A DNA stretch of 64,000 bases from Bacteroidales bacterium. GTDB lineage: Bacteria; Bacteroidota; Bacteroidia; Bacteroidales; F082. The DNA lies in contig JAFRRS010000004.1 of NCBI GenBank assembly GCA_017427985.1, positions 124,001 through 188,000 on the forward strand, given 5' to 3'. The notes under the pieces were generated by a model. That model had not been told where the DNA came from. It saw only the letters and a program-made list of their open reading frames with translations, and searched no databases. Shown here piece after piece: positions 44,491 through 52,724 of this stretch; the stretch's first letter is position 1; every line of letters starts with the position of its first letter. A program made the position numbers and the translations under genes.

Positions 44491-46485
44491 TTATAAAGAT
44501 TTTTTCAAAAATTTCATTGTTGAACCGCCAATTTTAATGAAATACATCCCTTCTGTTAATGCCGAAACATCAATTTGATGATTTTCTGATGTGATTTCGC
44601 CAGTCATAAAGGTTTGCCCCATAATGTTGGTGATACGATATTGAGACGCGATGAATCGCGTCTTTACTGGGCACATATTGATGGTAATTACATCAGATGC
44701 GGGATTCGGATACACCACAAATCCATTTTCATTATCGATTTCATCAATGCCGAAATGGTGCTGTTCATACACCTCATCGCAGTCCAAATCACCGTTTTGA
44801 TACACCAAGTTTCCGTCCTGCCAGAAGCAGCGGATACCCTCCACGCGATAGCCTTTGGTCATAAGCTTTTCAGGGAAGAAGCTGGTAAGATGTCCTATGC
44901 CGCATACAATATCGCCACTGAAAACATCATTTGCATCACTTACGCGCAGCAATTTTAGCGTCTGACCTTGATACTCGTATGGCTCCACTGCATCCACATG
45001 CATTGTGATACCTTCGTCGCCCACCTTGATTTCCCATTCGTCGCCGACTACCGCTCCGAAATCATACAAAGTTGTAAACTCGCCAAGAGTCTTGTTCCAC
45101 CAATAAACCCTGTTTTCTCTTTCATAAATGTATTCATGAGTTCTAACCTCGGTTTTATCATAAAGAGTGTTGATTCTAACGAGGATATGTATCGGTTGGT
45201 CGTTTATCGTGGTGTCAGCGGCACATTCTAGATACTGGTATGTTATACTGCCGTCGTCGTTCAAAATCTCAAAATACCATTCCGTGCCAACAGGGAACAT
45301 TTCCATCTCATCGATGTTTTCAAACTCATCCCAACCCGGTGCATTCTGATAAGCCTCTACACATCCGGCTGGCACATAAACAGGAATATTTCTTGGAACA
45401 TTGCCGAATGAATGTCCTAGAGAACTTCCAGTGTACATTGAAGGAGGAGTGGTATTTAACGAATAAATTTTGTTGATTGAAGAACAGTTGGCAAATGCTC
45501 TTTGTCCTATATTGTTCACAGAAGCGGGAAGATAAAGCGTACCTGACATCCCACTCTCGAAAGCATCATTACAAATTACAGCAACACCATTGGGTATTAT
45601 ACTATTCCTGCAGCCAGAAACAATGGTCATAGTTTCTCTTTGGATTAAGCAGTTTCCATCTGAATAATACACAGGATTGCCTGCCTCAACACTGATAGAC
45701 ACAACACTTGGAGTGCCTCTGAAAGGATTCCAGATTCCTACTGACCAATCTCCAATGGATACTACAGAACTTGGTATGTTTATTTCATGAAGAGCTGAAC
45801 AATAGGTGAAAGCGTCATGCTCGATTCTTGTCAATGTATTTGGAAACGACACATTAGTCAAGCATTTACAAAACCAAAACATTTCTTCGGATATGACAGT
45901 TACACCTTCAGGTATAACAACGCTTTCCAATTTTGTATTCCCGAAACAAGCTCTTCCGTATAGGACATTCTTTTCCGGTAATACAAATGTCTTAAGTAAT
46001 CCACCTGCAAAAGCACCTTCTCCAACCATGTTAATTGAATTTGGAAGTGTCAGATGTTGTATTTGTGTCTTCGCAAACGCCCAAGCACCAATATCAGTAA
46101 GAACATCCGGAAGTTCCAATGAAGTAATCGGACAATTATAAAATGCCCTTTCACCAATAATGGTTACAGTATTTGGAATTTCAACGGAAGTAATCTGGCA
46201 TTCACAAAAGGCATGGTCTGTTATTTCGGTTACAGTCCATATATGTTGACCCGTGTTAATTGTCTCCGGAATGATAAGGTCACCTTCGGGTTTGGTGTAG
46301 TTGTAATAATAGTTGCCACCGCCGCCAAGACAAGGATATGTCACACTAAGAGTATGATTTTCAACATCTAATACATTGTAGTACAACACATGATTTGACG
46401 GGCTGACACTCATCATGTCGTATGCTTGTACATTTCCAATGGCAATTATCATCAAAAAAATGAAAGAAAAGATTTTGTTTTTCAT
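44491..46485 (-). CDS. BspA-type leucine-rich repeat protein with T9SS sorting domain
   Basis: This 664-residue protein has a signal peptide (about 1-21, ending VQAYD) and a run of LRR_5/BspA repeats (about 80-370) with units such as ITSVEIPNTVTIIGERAFYNC. A middle beta domain follows. The C-terminal about 80 residues begin VVYPNPASDVITI and end GMYFIKIGGSTMKFLKK, a type A type IX secretion sorting domain. It is thus secreted and probably anchored on the surface. A REP-like palindrome is translated inside the sorting domain (44644-44663). It lies 15 bp behind the TPR sensor gene, likely in one operon. Confidence 0.88.
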   Translation of the reverse strand: MKNKIFSFIFLMIIAIGNVQAYDMMSVSPSNHVLYYNVLDVENHTLSVTYPCLGGGGNYYYNYTKPEGDLIIPETINTGQHIWTVTEITDHAFCECQITSVEIPNTVTIIGERAFYNCPITSLELPDVLTDIGAWAFAKTQIQHLTLPNSINMVGEGAFAGGLLKTFVLPEKNVLYGRACFGNTKLESVVIPEGVTVISEEMFWFCKCLTNVSFPNTLTRIEHDAFTYCSALHEINIPSSVVSIGDWSVGIWNPFRGTPSVVSISVEAGNPVYYSDGNCLIQRETMTIVSGCRNSIIPNGVAVICNDAFESGMSGTLYLPASVNNIGQRAFANCSSINKIYSLNTTPPSMYTGSSLGHSFGNVPRNIPVYVPAGCVEAYQNAPGWDEFENIDEMEMFPVGTEWYFEILNDDGSITYQYLECAADTTINDQPIHILVRINTLYDKTEVRTHEYIYERENRVYWWNKTLGEFTTLYDFGAVVGDEWEIKVGDEGITMHVDAVEPYEYQGQTLKLLRVSDANDVFSGDIVCGIGHLTSFFPEKLMTKGYRVEGIRCFWQDGNLVYQNGDLDCDEVYEQHHFGIDEIDNENGFVVYPNPASDVITINMCPVKTRFIASQYRITNIMGQTFMTGEITSENHQIDVSALTEGMYFIKIGGSTMKFLKKSL
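44643..44667. repeat. REP-like palindrome AGACGCGAT inside the T9SS sorting domain
   Basis: AGACGCGATGAATCGCGTCT (44644-44663) with right flank TTAC. Read on the minus strand it encodes the segment KTRFIAS within the sorting domain, keeping frame. Confidence 0.8.
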
Positions 46486-46500
46486 AGTATTAAGTTTTAT

Positions 46501-47883
46501 TTATACTTCATTAATTATTTCTTCAAAAGTCCGTTTGTCGTCTGGCAATCCCATCTTCAACTGCCTGATTCGTGTTTTTCGTTTATAAAACGAGTCTGTC
46601 TGCGTATCCAATAAGATGGAAATCACCTGGTTGGAGAAGCTGTTTTTGCAGAGGCAGCAGATGCGCACGTCCCATTTGCCAAGCTTGGGGTAAGTTGCGA
46701 GAAGCCGCTTGGTGAAGTCGCTGAAAATCATGTCGGTGAGACTGATGAAATCGTCCCAGTCGCTGTCGTCCAAAGTGAAATCCAACGTTTCGGAAGTGAG
46801 ATGCTCGCCAAGGTTCTTAGCTGTCACAAACACTTTGTTGCTGAGCATGATTTTGTTGCGCATCTCCAGCTCTTTTTCAAGTGTCTTAATCTTGTTTTCA
46901 TTTATTTTTCTCTTTATTATCAATAGAATAACTAAAAAAGCTATTACTGATAGCGCGATAATAAGATACAATTTTAGACTATGATTTCTGTGCAGGCTCT
47001 CCATTGCGTTTTTCTGGGCTTTCAGCTCGTATTCCGATTTCAGGCGTTGCATCGTCTCGCTCGATTGCTTCTGTTCCGATTCAAGCATGTTGTCGGAAAA
47101 TAGCTGCTGGTAATACACCGCCGTTTTATAGTCGCCTTCATAGTATGCAATTGCGTAAAGCGTTTGATACACAGACATTTTCAGTCCCGGACGTTCGCTG
47201 CGCAATGCCTTGTTCAAATAGGTTTTTGCCTCATCGAAATTTTGTGTGTAATAATAAAGAATTCCTAACGTCATATTGGCAATATCAATATCATTGTCCT
47301 GTAGAGACGTGCCATGGCGCGTCTCTACATTATCGCCATACAACGCATATTTCACCAATTCAATCGCAGTTTGATAATCACCGATTTCCATATAATAATC
47401 GCGCCCAATCTCCAGATACAGGTCGCTCAGCATCGCCTTATCATTAATTAATGTGGCGATGCAAAATGCCGAATCGTAATATTGTTTTGCGAGGGCGTAT
47501 TGTTCCTGCGAGCGCACAGCGCGACCGCAGTTGCGATAGGCGTTCATCATGCCCGTGGAATCGTTCAGTTGTTTGAAGCATCGCAAAGCCTCGTTATGAG
47601 CGTCGAAGGCACCGTCGAAAACACCATGTTTGAGATACAACGCACCCAAATTATCATTGATTTGTGCCCGTAGGGGCGAATCATCATTCGCCCTAATATT
47701 ATTCAATAATTCCAACGCCTTCAAGAAACATTCCACCGCCTCTTCCGAATGCCGTTCCTTGCGCAGACGCACGCCTTCCTCATACAAGGCACGCGCCTTC
47801 TCCTGATTCTTCGCCTGTTTATTGCAAGCGACAAGCATCAAGGTCATGACGATTAGGATCAAGTATGTGGTCAATGTTTTCAT
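46501..47883 (-). CDS. TPR lipoprotein-type membrane sensor with cytoplasmic C-terminal domain
   Basis: This 460-residue protein opens with a signal sequence and lipobox (MLVAC, Cys20) and TPR repeats (about 25-290). A transmembrane helix follows (about 305-328, LYLIIALSVIAFLVILLI), then a short coiled coil and a C-terminal helical domain with a helix-turn-helix look (SNQVISILLDTQTDSFYKRKT). The plan matches Bacteroidota one-component membrane regulators. Two REP-like palindromes are translated in frame in the TPR part (47301 and 47670). The frame extends to 47901 but ATG 47883 fits the signal peptide and a promoter only 5 bp away. Confidence 0.75.
   Translation of the reverse strand: MKTLTTYLILIVMTLMLVACNKQAKNQEKARALYEEGVRLRKERHSEEAVECFLKALELLNNIRANDDSPLRAQINDNLGALYLKHGVFDGAFDAHNEALRCFKQLNDSTGMMNAYRNCGRAVRSQEQYALAKQYYDSAFCIATLINDKAMLSDLYLEIGRDYYMEIGDYQTAIELVKYALYGDNVETRHGTSLQDNDIDIANMTLGILYYYTQNFDEAKTYLNKALRSERPGLKMSVYQTLYAIAYYEGDYKTAVYYQQLFSDNMLESEQKQSSETMQRLKSEYELKAQKNAMESLHRNHSLKLYLIIALSVIAFLVILLIIKRKINENKIKTLEKELEMRNKIMLSNKVFVTAKNLGEHLTSETLDFTLDDSDWDDFISLTDMIFSDFTKRLLATYPKLGKWDVRICCLCKNSFSNQVISILLDTQTDSFYKRKTRIRQLKMGLPDDKRTFEEIINEV
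47301..47328. repeat. REP-like palindrome GTAGAGACG..CGTCTCTAC inside the TPR gene
   Basis: A 9-bp stem GTAGAGACG/CGTCTCTAC encloses tgCCATGGcg. It lies in frame in the TPR coding sequence, at a linker between helices. Confidence 0.8.
47670..47693. repeat. REP-like palindrome GGGCGAAT..ATTCGCCC inside the TPR gene
   Basis: GTAGGGGCGAATCATCATTC (start) forms an 8-bp stem GGGCGAAT/ATTCGCCC with 4-nt loop. Second in-frame palindrome in this gene, from a related word family. Confidence 0.75.
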
Positions 47884-47887
47884 CAAT

Positions 47888-47898
47888 GCAAAAGTATA
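47888..47898 (-). promoter_or_regulatory. -7 box of the TPR sensor / BspA operon
   Basis: Minus-strand TATACTTTTGC ends 4 nt before the ATG at 47883, so the transcript would start within a few bases of the start codon. Confidence 0.6.
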
Positions 47899-48030
47899 CA
47901 AAAAAACAATCTGTCAAGAGGTTGTGGAATCCCAATGACAGATTGTCCCTATGATTTTAAAATGTCCGATTATAAAATATTGATAAACAATAATTTATAA
48001 TCTATTAAATATTGTTTTGTCCCTATCAAA

Positions 48031-48110
48031 TTTTTAATGATATGCAAAAAATCAGGCCTTGCGGTATGCGAAGCATATCCAGACTGATGTTTGTATATCA
48101 TTAAAAATTA
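48031..48110. repeat. Inverted repeat element E7 with GAA-loop hairpin, abutting the transporter stop codon
   Basis: Imperfect 24-bp arms TTTTTAATGATATGCAAAAA.. (48031-48055) and its counterpart (48084-48107) enclose a mini-hairpin GGTATGC-gaa-GCATATCC. The stop codon of the AspT-type gene (48108-48110) directly adjoins the right arm. Confidence 0.7.
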
Positions 48111-49295
48111 CATTGCTAACAACACTAATAACTGCGCTGTGAATATTCTCAAGAACATCGTCAGCGGGTAAACGGTTGCGTATCCTGTATTTGGAAGTTT
48201 GCAGCCGTCGGGAGCGATGTTGTTTGCAAAAGCCAGTGTCGGAGGGTCGGTATGCGAGCCGCCGATGAATCCCATGAGGGTGTAATAGTTCATTTTCAGC
48301 ACCAGACGTCCAAATGTCGCAACAATCATTGGTGGAACGATGGTGATGATGACACCGTAAACCACCCACATGTAATGAATCTTTACTGTTTCAACGAAAA
48401 CGCCACCTGCGCCAAGTCCAACGCCAGCAAGGAACAGCAGGATTCCGACTTCACGCAGCATCCACACACCATGGCTGTCGGTGAATTCAGTGTCGAACCA
48501 GCCCTGTTTCACTCCGAGCCAGCTGCCTATGATGGAGACTACAAGAGGTCCGCCTGCAAGTCCGAGTTTGATAGGGGCGCTCATTCCAACAGGAATCGGG
48601 ATGGAACCCACAACAATGCCTATTGCAATGAAAATAAAAATCGGGATGATGTTTGATTTATGACGTTGTGATGTCGGTGTTGCCGCTTTGTCGGTCTTGA
48701 TACTGATGTTGGTTTCGGTTGTCGGTTCTTTGCTCAGATCAACCTTGCAGATTGCCTTGATTACCAAGCATGTCATAATCATTCCGACAACGGCTAATGG
48801 ATATGCCACTGCGTAGCCTGCAGCCAATCTGTTAGCCGCATCAGGGTCGCCCGCATCGGTGACGGCTTGTTGTGCCGCCGAGAGACCTGGCGTATTGGTG
48901 ATAGCACCGGTATAAACACCTGCCATATCGGTCAGACTCTGGTTTGCAACCTTGGCAATGATATAAGTTATCACTACGCCTAATGCCACGTTGGTCAACG
49001 CCATGAGGTTCATAGCTAAGCCGCCTTTTTTAAAGGAATTGAAGAAGGTAGGGCCAACCTGCAAGCCCACGGCGGTGACGAACAGAATCAATCCGAACTC
49101 CTTTATGATATGGAGCATGTTATTGTTGAGCGTCACGCATAAAGCGCTGATGATGATGCCCACAAAAAGCACCCAAGTGATTCCCAATGAGATGTTGGCA
49201 ATTTTTATCTTACCAAGCAAAAGTCCAAGAAAAATGGAGATTGCAAGGTATAAAATGCAAGGACCGACGCCAGAACCAGTAAACAAATTGTACAT
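48108..49295 (-). CDS. AspT/YidE-type transporter, short form without RCK domains
   Basis: This 395-residue membrane protein has two homologous hydrophobic halves (about 1-185 and 225-395), each with five or so helices, containing VGLQVGPTFF and GVGLGAGGVFV. These match the duplicated domain of aspartate:alanine exchanger-type (AspT, YidE/YbjL) transporters. Family members are usually about 550 residues with two central TrkA-C (RCK_C) domains; here only a ~35-residue charged linker joins the halves. The ATG at 49295 is preferred to the frame opening at 49367, which lies beyond a palindrome. Substrate unknown. Confidence 0.8.
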   Translation of the reverse strand: MYNLFTGSGVGPCILYLAISIFLGLLLGKIKIANISLGITWVLFVGIIISALCVTLNNNMLHIIKEFGLILFVTAVGLQVGPTFFNSFKKGGLAMNLMALTNVALGVVITYIIAKVANQSLTDMAGVYTGAITNTPGLSAAQQAVTDAGDPDAANRLAAGYAVAYPLAVVGMIMTCLVIKAICKVDLSKEPTTETNISIKTDKAATPTSQRHKSNIIPIFIFIAIGIVVGSIPIPVGMSAPIKLGLAGGPLVVSIIGSWLGVKQGWFDTEFTDSHGVWMLREVGILLFLAGVGLGAGGVFVETVKIHYMWVVYGVIITIVPPMIVATFGRLVLKMNYYTLMGFIGGSHTDPPTLAFANNIAPDGCKLPNTGYATVYPLTMFLRIFTAQLLVLLAM

Positions 49296-49318
49296 ATTTT
49301 GTTTTTTATATCCCGTTG

Positions 49319-49338
49319 GGACAAGGCATGCCTTGTCC
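49319..49338. repeat. Perfect 20-bp palindrome, GGACAAGG family, copy 2
   Basis: GGACAAGGCATGCCTTGTCC, identical to 15773-15792, between argF and the transporter gene. Confidence 0.85.
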
Positions 49339-49353
49339 TTTGTTTTTAAATGG

Positions 49354-49381
49354 TAAATGCCCCACAATTGCAGGGCATTTA
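49354..49381 (-). terminator. Hairpin downstream of argF
   Basis: A 9-bp perfect stem TAAATGCCC/GGGCATTTA with a 10-nt loop lies 23 bp after the argF stop. The following sequence has only a weak U-run, so termination is likely but not certain. Confidence 0.5.
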
Positions 49382-49404
49382 CTGATTCTATCTAATTTTT
49401 AAAA

Positions 49405-50406
49405 TTAGTCACCAAGTGTTGCAACCATAACGGCTTTGATGGTGTGCATACGGTTCTCAGCTTCGTCAAACACGATTGAGTTCTTGCCTTCGAACACCTC
49501 TTCTGTGACTTCGATGCCGTCCAAACCGAACTGTTTGTTAACATCGCGGCCGACCTGTGTCTCGAGGTTGTGGTATGCTGGGAGGCAGTGCATGAACTTG
49601 CAGTTCTTGTTGCCGGTCATGTCCATCATCTTCTGGTTGACCTGATATGGACGGAGGAGGTCGATACGCTGTTTCCAGACCTCAGCTGGCTCGCCCATTG
49701 ATACCCACACGTCGGTGTAGAGGAAGTCGCAACCTTTAACGCCTTTCGCGACGTCGTCGGTCACTGTAACCTTTGCGCCTGTCTCTTTAGCGATCTTCTT
49801 GCAGGTGTCGATGAGTTCTTTTGAAGGCTGAAGCTCTTTTGGAGCCACGATGCGGACGTCCATACCCATCTTTGCGCCACCGACCATCAAGCTGTTACCC
49901 ATGTTGAAACGGGCATCGCCGATGTAAGCGTAAGTAACCTGGTTGAGAGGTTTGTCGACATGCTCCTGCATTGTAAGGAAGTCGGCGAGAATCTGTGTCG
50001 GGTGGAACTCGTTGGTAAGACCATTCCAAACCGGAACACCAGCATATTGTGCAAGTTCTTCCACTGTCTTCTGGGCGAAACCGCGGTATTCGATACCGTC
50101 GTACATACGTCCGAGAACGCGTGCTGTGTCTTTCATTGACTCCTTAACACCAATCTGTGAGCCTGTTGGTCCGAGGTAAGTGACGTGAGCGCCCTGGTCG
50201 TAAGCTGCTGTCTCGAAAGCGCAGCGTGTACGTGTAGAAGTCTTTTCGAAAATGAGGGCGATGTTCTTGCCTTTCAAGCGTGGCTGTTCTGTGCCTGTGT
50301 ATTTGGCGTGCTTGAGGTCAGCAGCGAGTTTGAGGAAAAACTTGATTTCTTCCGGTGTGAAGTCCAAAAGCTTCAGGAAGTTTCTGTTTCTGAGGTTGAA
50401 TGCCAT
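49405..50406 (-). CDS. argF: Ornithine carbamoyltransferase
   Basis: This 333-residue enzyme forms citrulline from ornithine and carbamoyl phosphate, in arginine synthesis or the reverse direction in deiminase pathways. It has the carbamoyl-phosphate loop STRTR, the HPTQ segment, and FMHCLPA near the C-terminus. N-acetylornithine-specific enzymes of many Bacteroidota are diverged from this; the motifs here fit the ordinary OTC type. It stands alone with its own promoter (50442). Confidence 0.93.
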   Translation of the reverse strand: MAFNLRNRNFLKLLDFTPEEIKFFLKLAADLKHAKYTGTEQPRLKGKNIALIFEKTSTRTRCAFETAAYDQGAHVTYLGPTGSQIGVKESMKDTARVLGRMYDGIEYRGFAQKTVEELAQYAGVPVWNGLTNEFHPTQILADFLTMQEHVDKPLNQVTYAYIGDARFNMGNSLMVGGAKMGMDVRIVAPKELQPSKELIDTCKKIAKETGAKVTVTDDVAKGVKGCDFLYTDVWVSMGEPAEVWKQRIDLLRPYQVNQKMMDMTGNKNCKFMHCLPAYHNLETQVGRDVNKQFGLDGIEVTEEVFEGKNSIVFDEAENRMHTIKAVMVATLGD

Positions 50407-50441
50407 AATTTTATTATTTTAATGTTGTTTTCAAATTTTTT

Positions 50442-50450
50442 GCAAAAGTA
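50442..50450 (-). promoter_or_regulatory. -7 box of argF
   Basis: Minus-strand TACTTTTGC, 35 bp before the ATG. Confidence 0.6.
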
Positions 50451-50531
50451 GTAATTTTTTTAATTAACGTATTAAAAATCATTGTTTAAAAATATTTTTC
50501 ACATTTTTGTTGTACGTATTAAAATAAGTAC

Positions 50532-50540
50532 TATTTTTGC
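50532..50540 (+). promoter_or_regulatory. -7 box of tRNA-Lys
   Basis: TATTTTTGC ends 16 bp before the mature 5' end of the tRNA. Confidence 0.6.
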
Positions 50541-50556
50541 AGCCTGAAAAAGAGAT

Positions 50557-50629
50557 GCATCCTTAGCTCAGTTGGTAGAGCAATTGACTCTTAATCAATG
50601 GGTCCAGGGTTCGAATCCCTGAGGATGTA
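50557..50629 (+). tRNA. tRNA-Lys (anticodon CUU)
   Basis: Full cloverleaf: acceptor GCATCCT with AGGATGT (first pair G-U), D arm GCTC..GAGC, anticodon stem ATTGA/TCAAT with loop CTCTTAA (anticodon CTT), and T arm CAGGG-TTCGAAT-CCCTG. The discriminator is A. CCA is not encoded. The loci at both sides have their own promoters. Confidence 0.95.
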
Positions 50630-50642
50630 CAAAAAATTCCTA

Positions 50643-50677
50643 TAGAGACGCAAAATTATGCGCCTCTATTTTTTTTG
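50643..50677 (+). terminator. REP-like palindrome serving as tRNA-Lys terminator
   Basis: TAGAGACGCAAAATTATGCG.. forms an imperfect 10-bp stem (50643-50668) of the GAGACG family and is followed by eight T residues, 14 bp after the tRNA. Confidence 0.65.
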
Positions 50678-50679
50678 TT

Positions 50680-50708
50680 TTGACAAACAATTTTTTTCTT
50701 AATTTTGC
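50680..50708 (+). promoter_or_regulatory. Promoter of the TPR/AraC-type sensor
   Basis: TTG (50680-50682), 17 bp, TAATTTTGC (50700-50708), then 30 bp to the ATG at 50739. Confidence 0.55.
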
Positions 50709-50738
50709 ACCGTTTTTCAAAATTAAAACTATTTGACA

Positions 50739-52271
50739 ATGAGACAATTGCGATACGTTATACTGGTATCATTGGCTGTCATGATGGCAAGCTGCACCGG
50801 AAACCACACGATGAAGCGCGAGCCGCATCTTTCCGACACGCTTTACACCGCCAAAGCTGCCATGTCGATTTATGACTATAACCCAAACAGGGCGTTGGTC
50901 ATTCTCGACTCGGCGGAAATCGTGGGAAACCTTTCTCACGAACGCGCTTCATTTTACCGCGCAAAGGTGTTCACAATGACCCTGCAGGGCATGCATCTGG
51001 ATTCGGCACAAAACATCTGCCTGTCGCTGATGAACAGCAATTACATCAAAAGCGTCGACAACCATGAGTCGGTGCTTGATTTGCTGATTGCCATCACACG
51101 CCGGAAACAAGACTTCGAACAATGGATGAGATGGTCGACAGAAAAGGCTGATTTATGCCGTAAAAATGGTAATGATGTCGAAGCTTTACGCACCGAGGCT
51201 GAAGTTGGCGTCATCCTCGCATATCTCGGCCGTCATGAAGAGAGCTTGCAAAAACTCGACAATGTGATTGAACAACTCGACGGAAAACGGAAATTCAACG
51301 AGATGGACGCCTGCATCATCGCACTGCGTCGCAAGGTGGACGTGCTTAGCGAGTTTGAACGACATGAGGAAATCATCCCTATCGCACAGAAAATCATCGA
51401 AAAAACAATCGACTACGAACAGCATCCCGACGAATACAGCGACGGTTCCTTCCGTGAGCCAAGTGCCGCCAATGTTCCTGACTACTGCGATTTTTACAGG
51501 GTAAAGGCTTTTGCGTATCTTGCCAGGGCTTACGCCGAAACAGACGACATTGCCAATGCACGCCGCTATCTCACTCTTTTCGAAAAAAGCCGTTACGGTC
51601 AGACCTTCGACGGGCGCATGATGATATCACCAACATGGTGCAAACTGGGCGATTACGACAAGATGCTCGCCGTTTACGACGAAGTTGTAAATTATTTGAA
51701 AGACGACACCATCTCAGAAAATTATTCCACGATACTTTACAACCGCGCGATTGCCGCCGAAGCACGCGGACAATATGCTCTCGCAAACAGCTACATAAAA
51801 CGTCATGCCGAACTGAACCGGCTGATTAGCAACCAGCTTCAGGAAAGCAAGACAAACGAGTATGCCGCCCGTTATCGCGCACAGGAACAACAGATGGAGA
51901 TTGAGCGTCAGACATTGCTTAACCGCATGCAAAACATCATCATTATTTTGATGTTCGTCGCTCTGATGGTCATTGTTCTCTTGTATAACGACTCTGTTTT
52001 CAAAAAGAAAAAGATGACTGAGAAGAACGCCGCACTGGTGAAACTTATTGACGAAAAGACTAAACAAAGCATGATGCCGGCAAATCCTAAAGAAGATAAT
52101 GGAGACGACAACCGTCTCATGGAAGCCTGCAGGATTATTCGCGAACAGCCCGATATGAAAGTCGCTGATGTTGCAAAAAAAGTCGGACTCACTCCGACCA
52201 ATCTGCAAAAACTCTTCCGCGAACGATACAGCATGTCGCTGACCGAATACAAGCTGTCGCATAAAAAGTAA
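50739..52271 (+). CDS. TPR-containing membrane regulator with AraC-type HTH
   Basis: This 510-residue protein has a lipoprotein-like signal (MMASC), about 370 residues of TPR-like helices, and a transmembrane helix (about 393-415, IIIILMFVALMVIVLLY). A cytoplasmic tail ends in an AraC-type helix-turn-helix half (VADVAKKVGLTPTNLQKLFRERYSMSLTEYK). It is a one-component sensor, with periplasmic sensing and cytoplasmic DNA binding. The lipobox and the transmembrane helix together are unusual and suggest the signal may instead be an uncleaved anchor. The target genes are not evident; the next gene follows after 5 bp. Confidence 0.78.
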   Translation: MRQLRYVILVSLAVMMASCTGNHTMKREPHLSDTLYTAKAAMSIYDYNPNRALVILDSAEIVGNLSHERASFYRAKVFTMTLQGMHLDSAQNICLSLMNSNYIKSVDNHESVLDLLIAITRRKQDFEQWMRWSTEKADLCRKNGNDVEALRTEAEVGVILAYLGRHEESLQKLDNVIEQLDGKRKFNEMDACIIALRRKVDVLSEFERHEEIIPIAQKIIEKTIDYEQHPDEYSDGSFREPSAANVPDYCDFYRVKAFAYLARAYAETDDIANARRYLTLFEKSRYGQTFDGRMMISPTWCKLGDYDKMLAVYDEVVNYLKDDTISENYSTILYNRAIAAEARGQYALANSYIKRHAELNRLISNQLQESKTNEYAARYRAQEQQMEIERQTLLNRMQNIIIILMFVALMVIVLLYNDSVFKKKKMTEKNAALVKLIDEKTKQSMMPANPKEDNGDDNRLMEACRIIREQPDMKVADVAKKVGLTPTNLQKLFRERYSMSLTEYKLSHKK

Positions 52272-52276
52272 ACGTT

Positions 52277-52528
52277 ATGGAAAAAAGGATTGGAACAGTC
52301 ATCATAGGGATTGAGAACCGTGAGTCGGCACCAAGTGTCAACGCGATTATCTCGAAGCATTCTGACATCGTCATCGGGCGTTTGGGACTGCCACGAACTG
52401 AAGGAATGAGCCTTATCAACCTCGTTGTGGAAGGCACCACCGACGAAATCGGCTCGCTCACCGGCCAGCTCGGCAAACTCGACGGCATTGAAGTGAAGTC
52501 AGCAGTGCTCCCTGCGGTCGCAATGTGA
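52277..52528 (+). CDS. TM1266-type small regulator (iron-only hydrogenase-associated family)
   Basis: This 83-residue ACT/ferredoxin-like protein starts KRIGTVIIGIENRESAPSVN, followed by IVIGRLGLPRTEGMSLINLV and LTGQLGKLDGIEVKSA. These match the TM1266-type putative regulators found with [FeFe]-hydrogenase maturation genes. No hydrogenase gene is in the window. The last eight residues and the stop codon are encoded by the composite repeat element E2, so the natural C-terminus has been replaced. Confidence 0.8.
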   Translation: MEKRIGTVIIGIENRESAPSVNAIISKHSDIVIGRLGLPRTEGMSLINLVVEGTTDEIGSLTGQLGKLDGIEVKSAVLPAVAM

Positions 52529-52697
52529 TGCGCTAACGCGTAATGTGGTCGCTATGCGACAATGTGTGCTCCTTTCGGTCGCAATATGCAGCCTTTGGCT
52601 GAATGTGTGACCTTCGGTCAATGAGGCAAAGCCTCCACATTCTGCGAAGCAGCACATTCCGCAAAGCGGCACATTTCCGAACGTAGTGAGGACACAT
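52505..52697. repeat. Composite hairpin-word element E2 (AATGTG/CACATT)
   Basis: Same construction as E1: mini-hairpins (GTCGCtatGCGAC, AGCCtttGGCT, TGACCttcGGTCA, GAGGCaaaGCCTC, CTGCgaaGCAG, CCGCaaaGCGG) spaced by AATGTG on the left and CACATT on the right. CTGCgaaGCAG and CCGCaaaGCGG are shared with E1 but in swapped order, and both elements open with CTCCCTnCGGTCGC. It supplies the end of the upstream gene. Confidence 0.8.
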
Positions 52698-52724
52698 TTT
52701 TTAAAAACTTAAAAATCAACTTTT

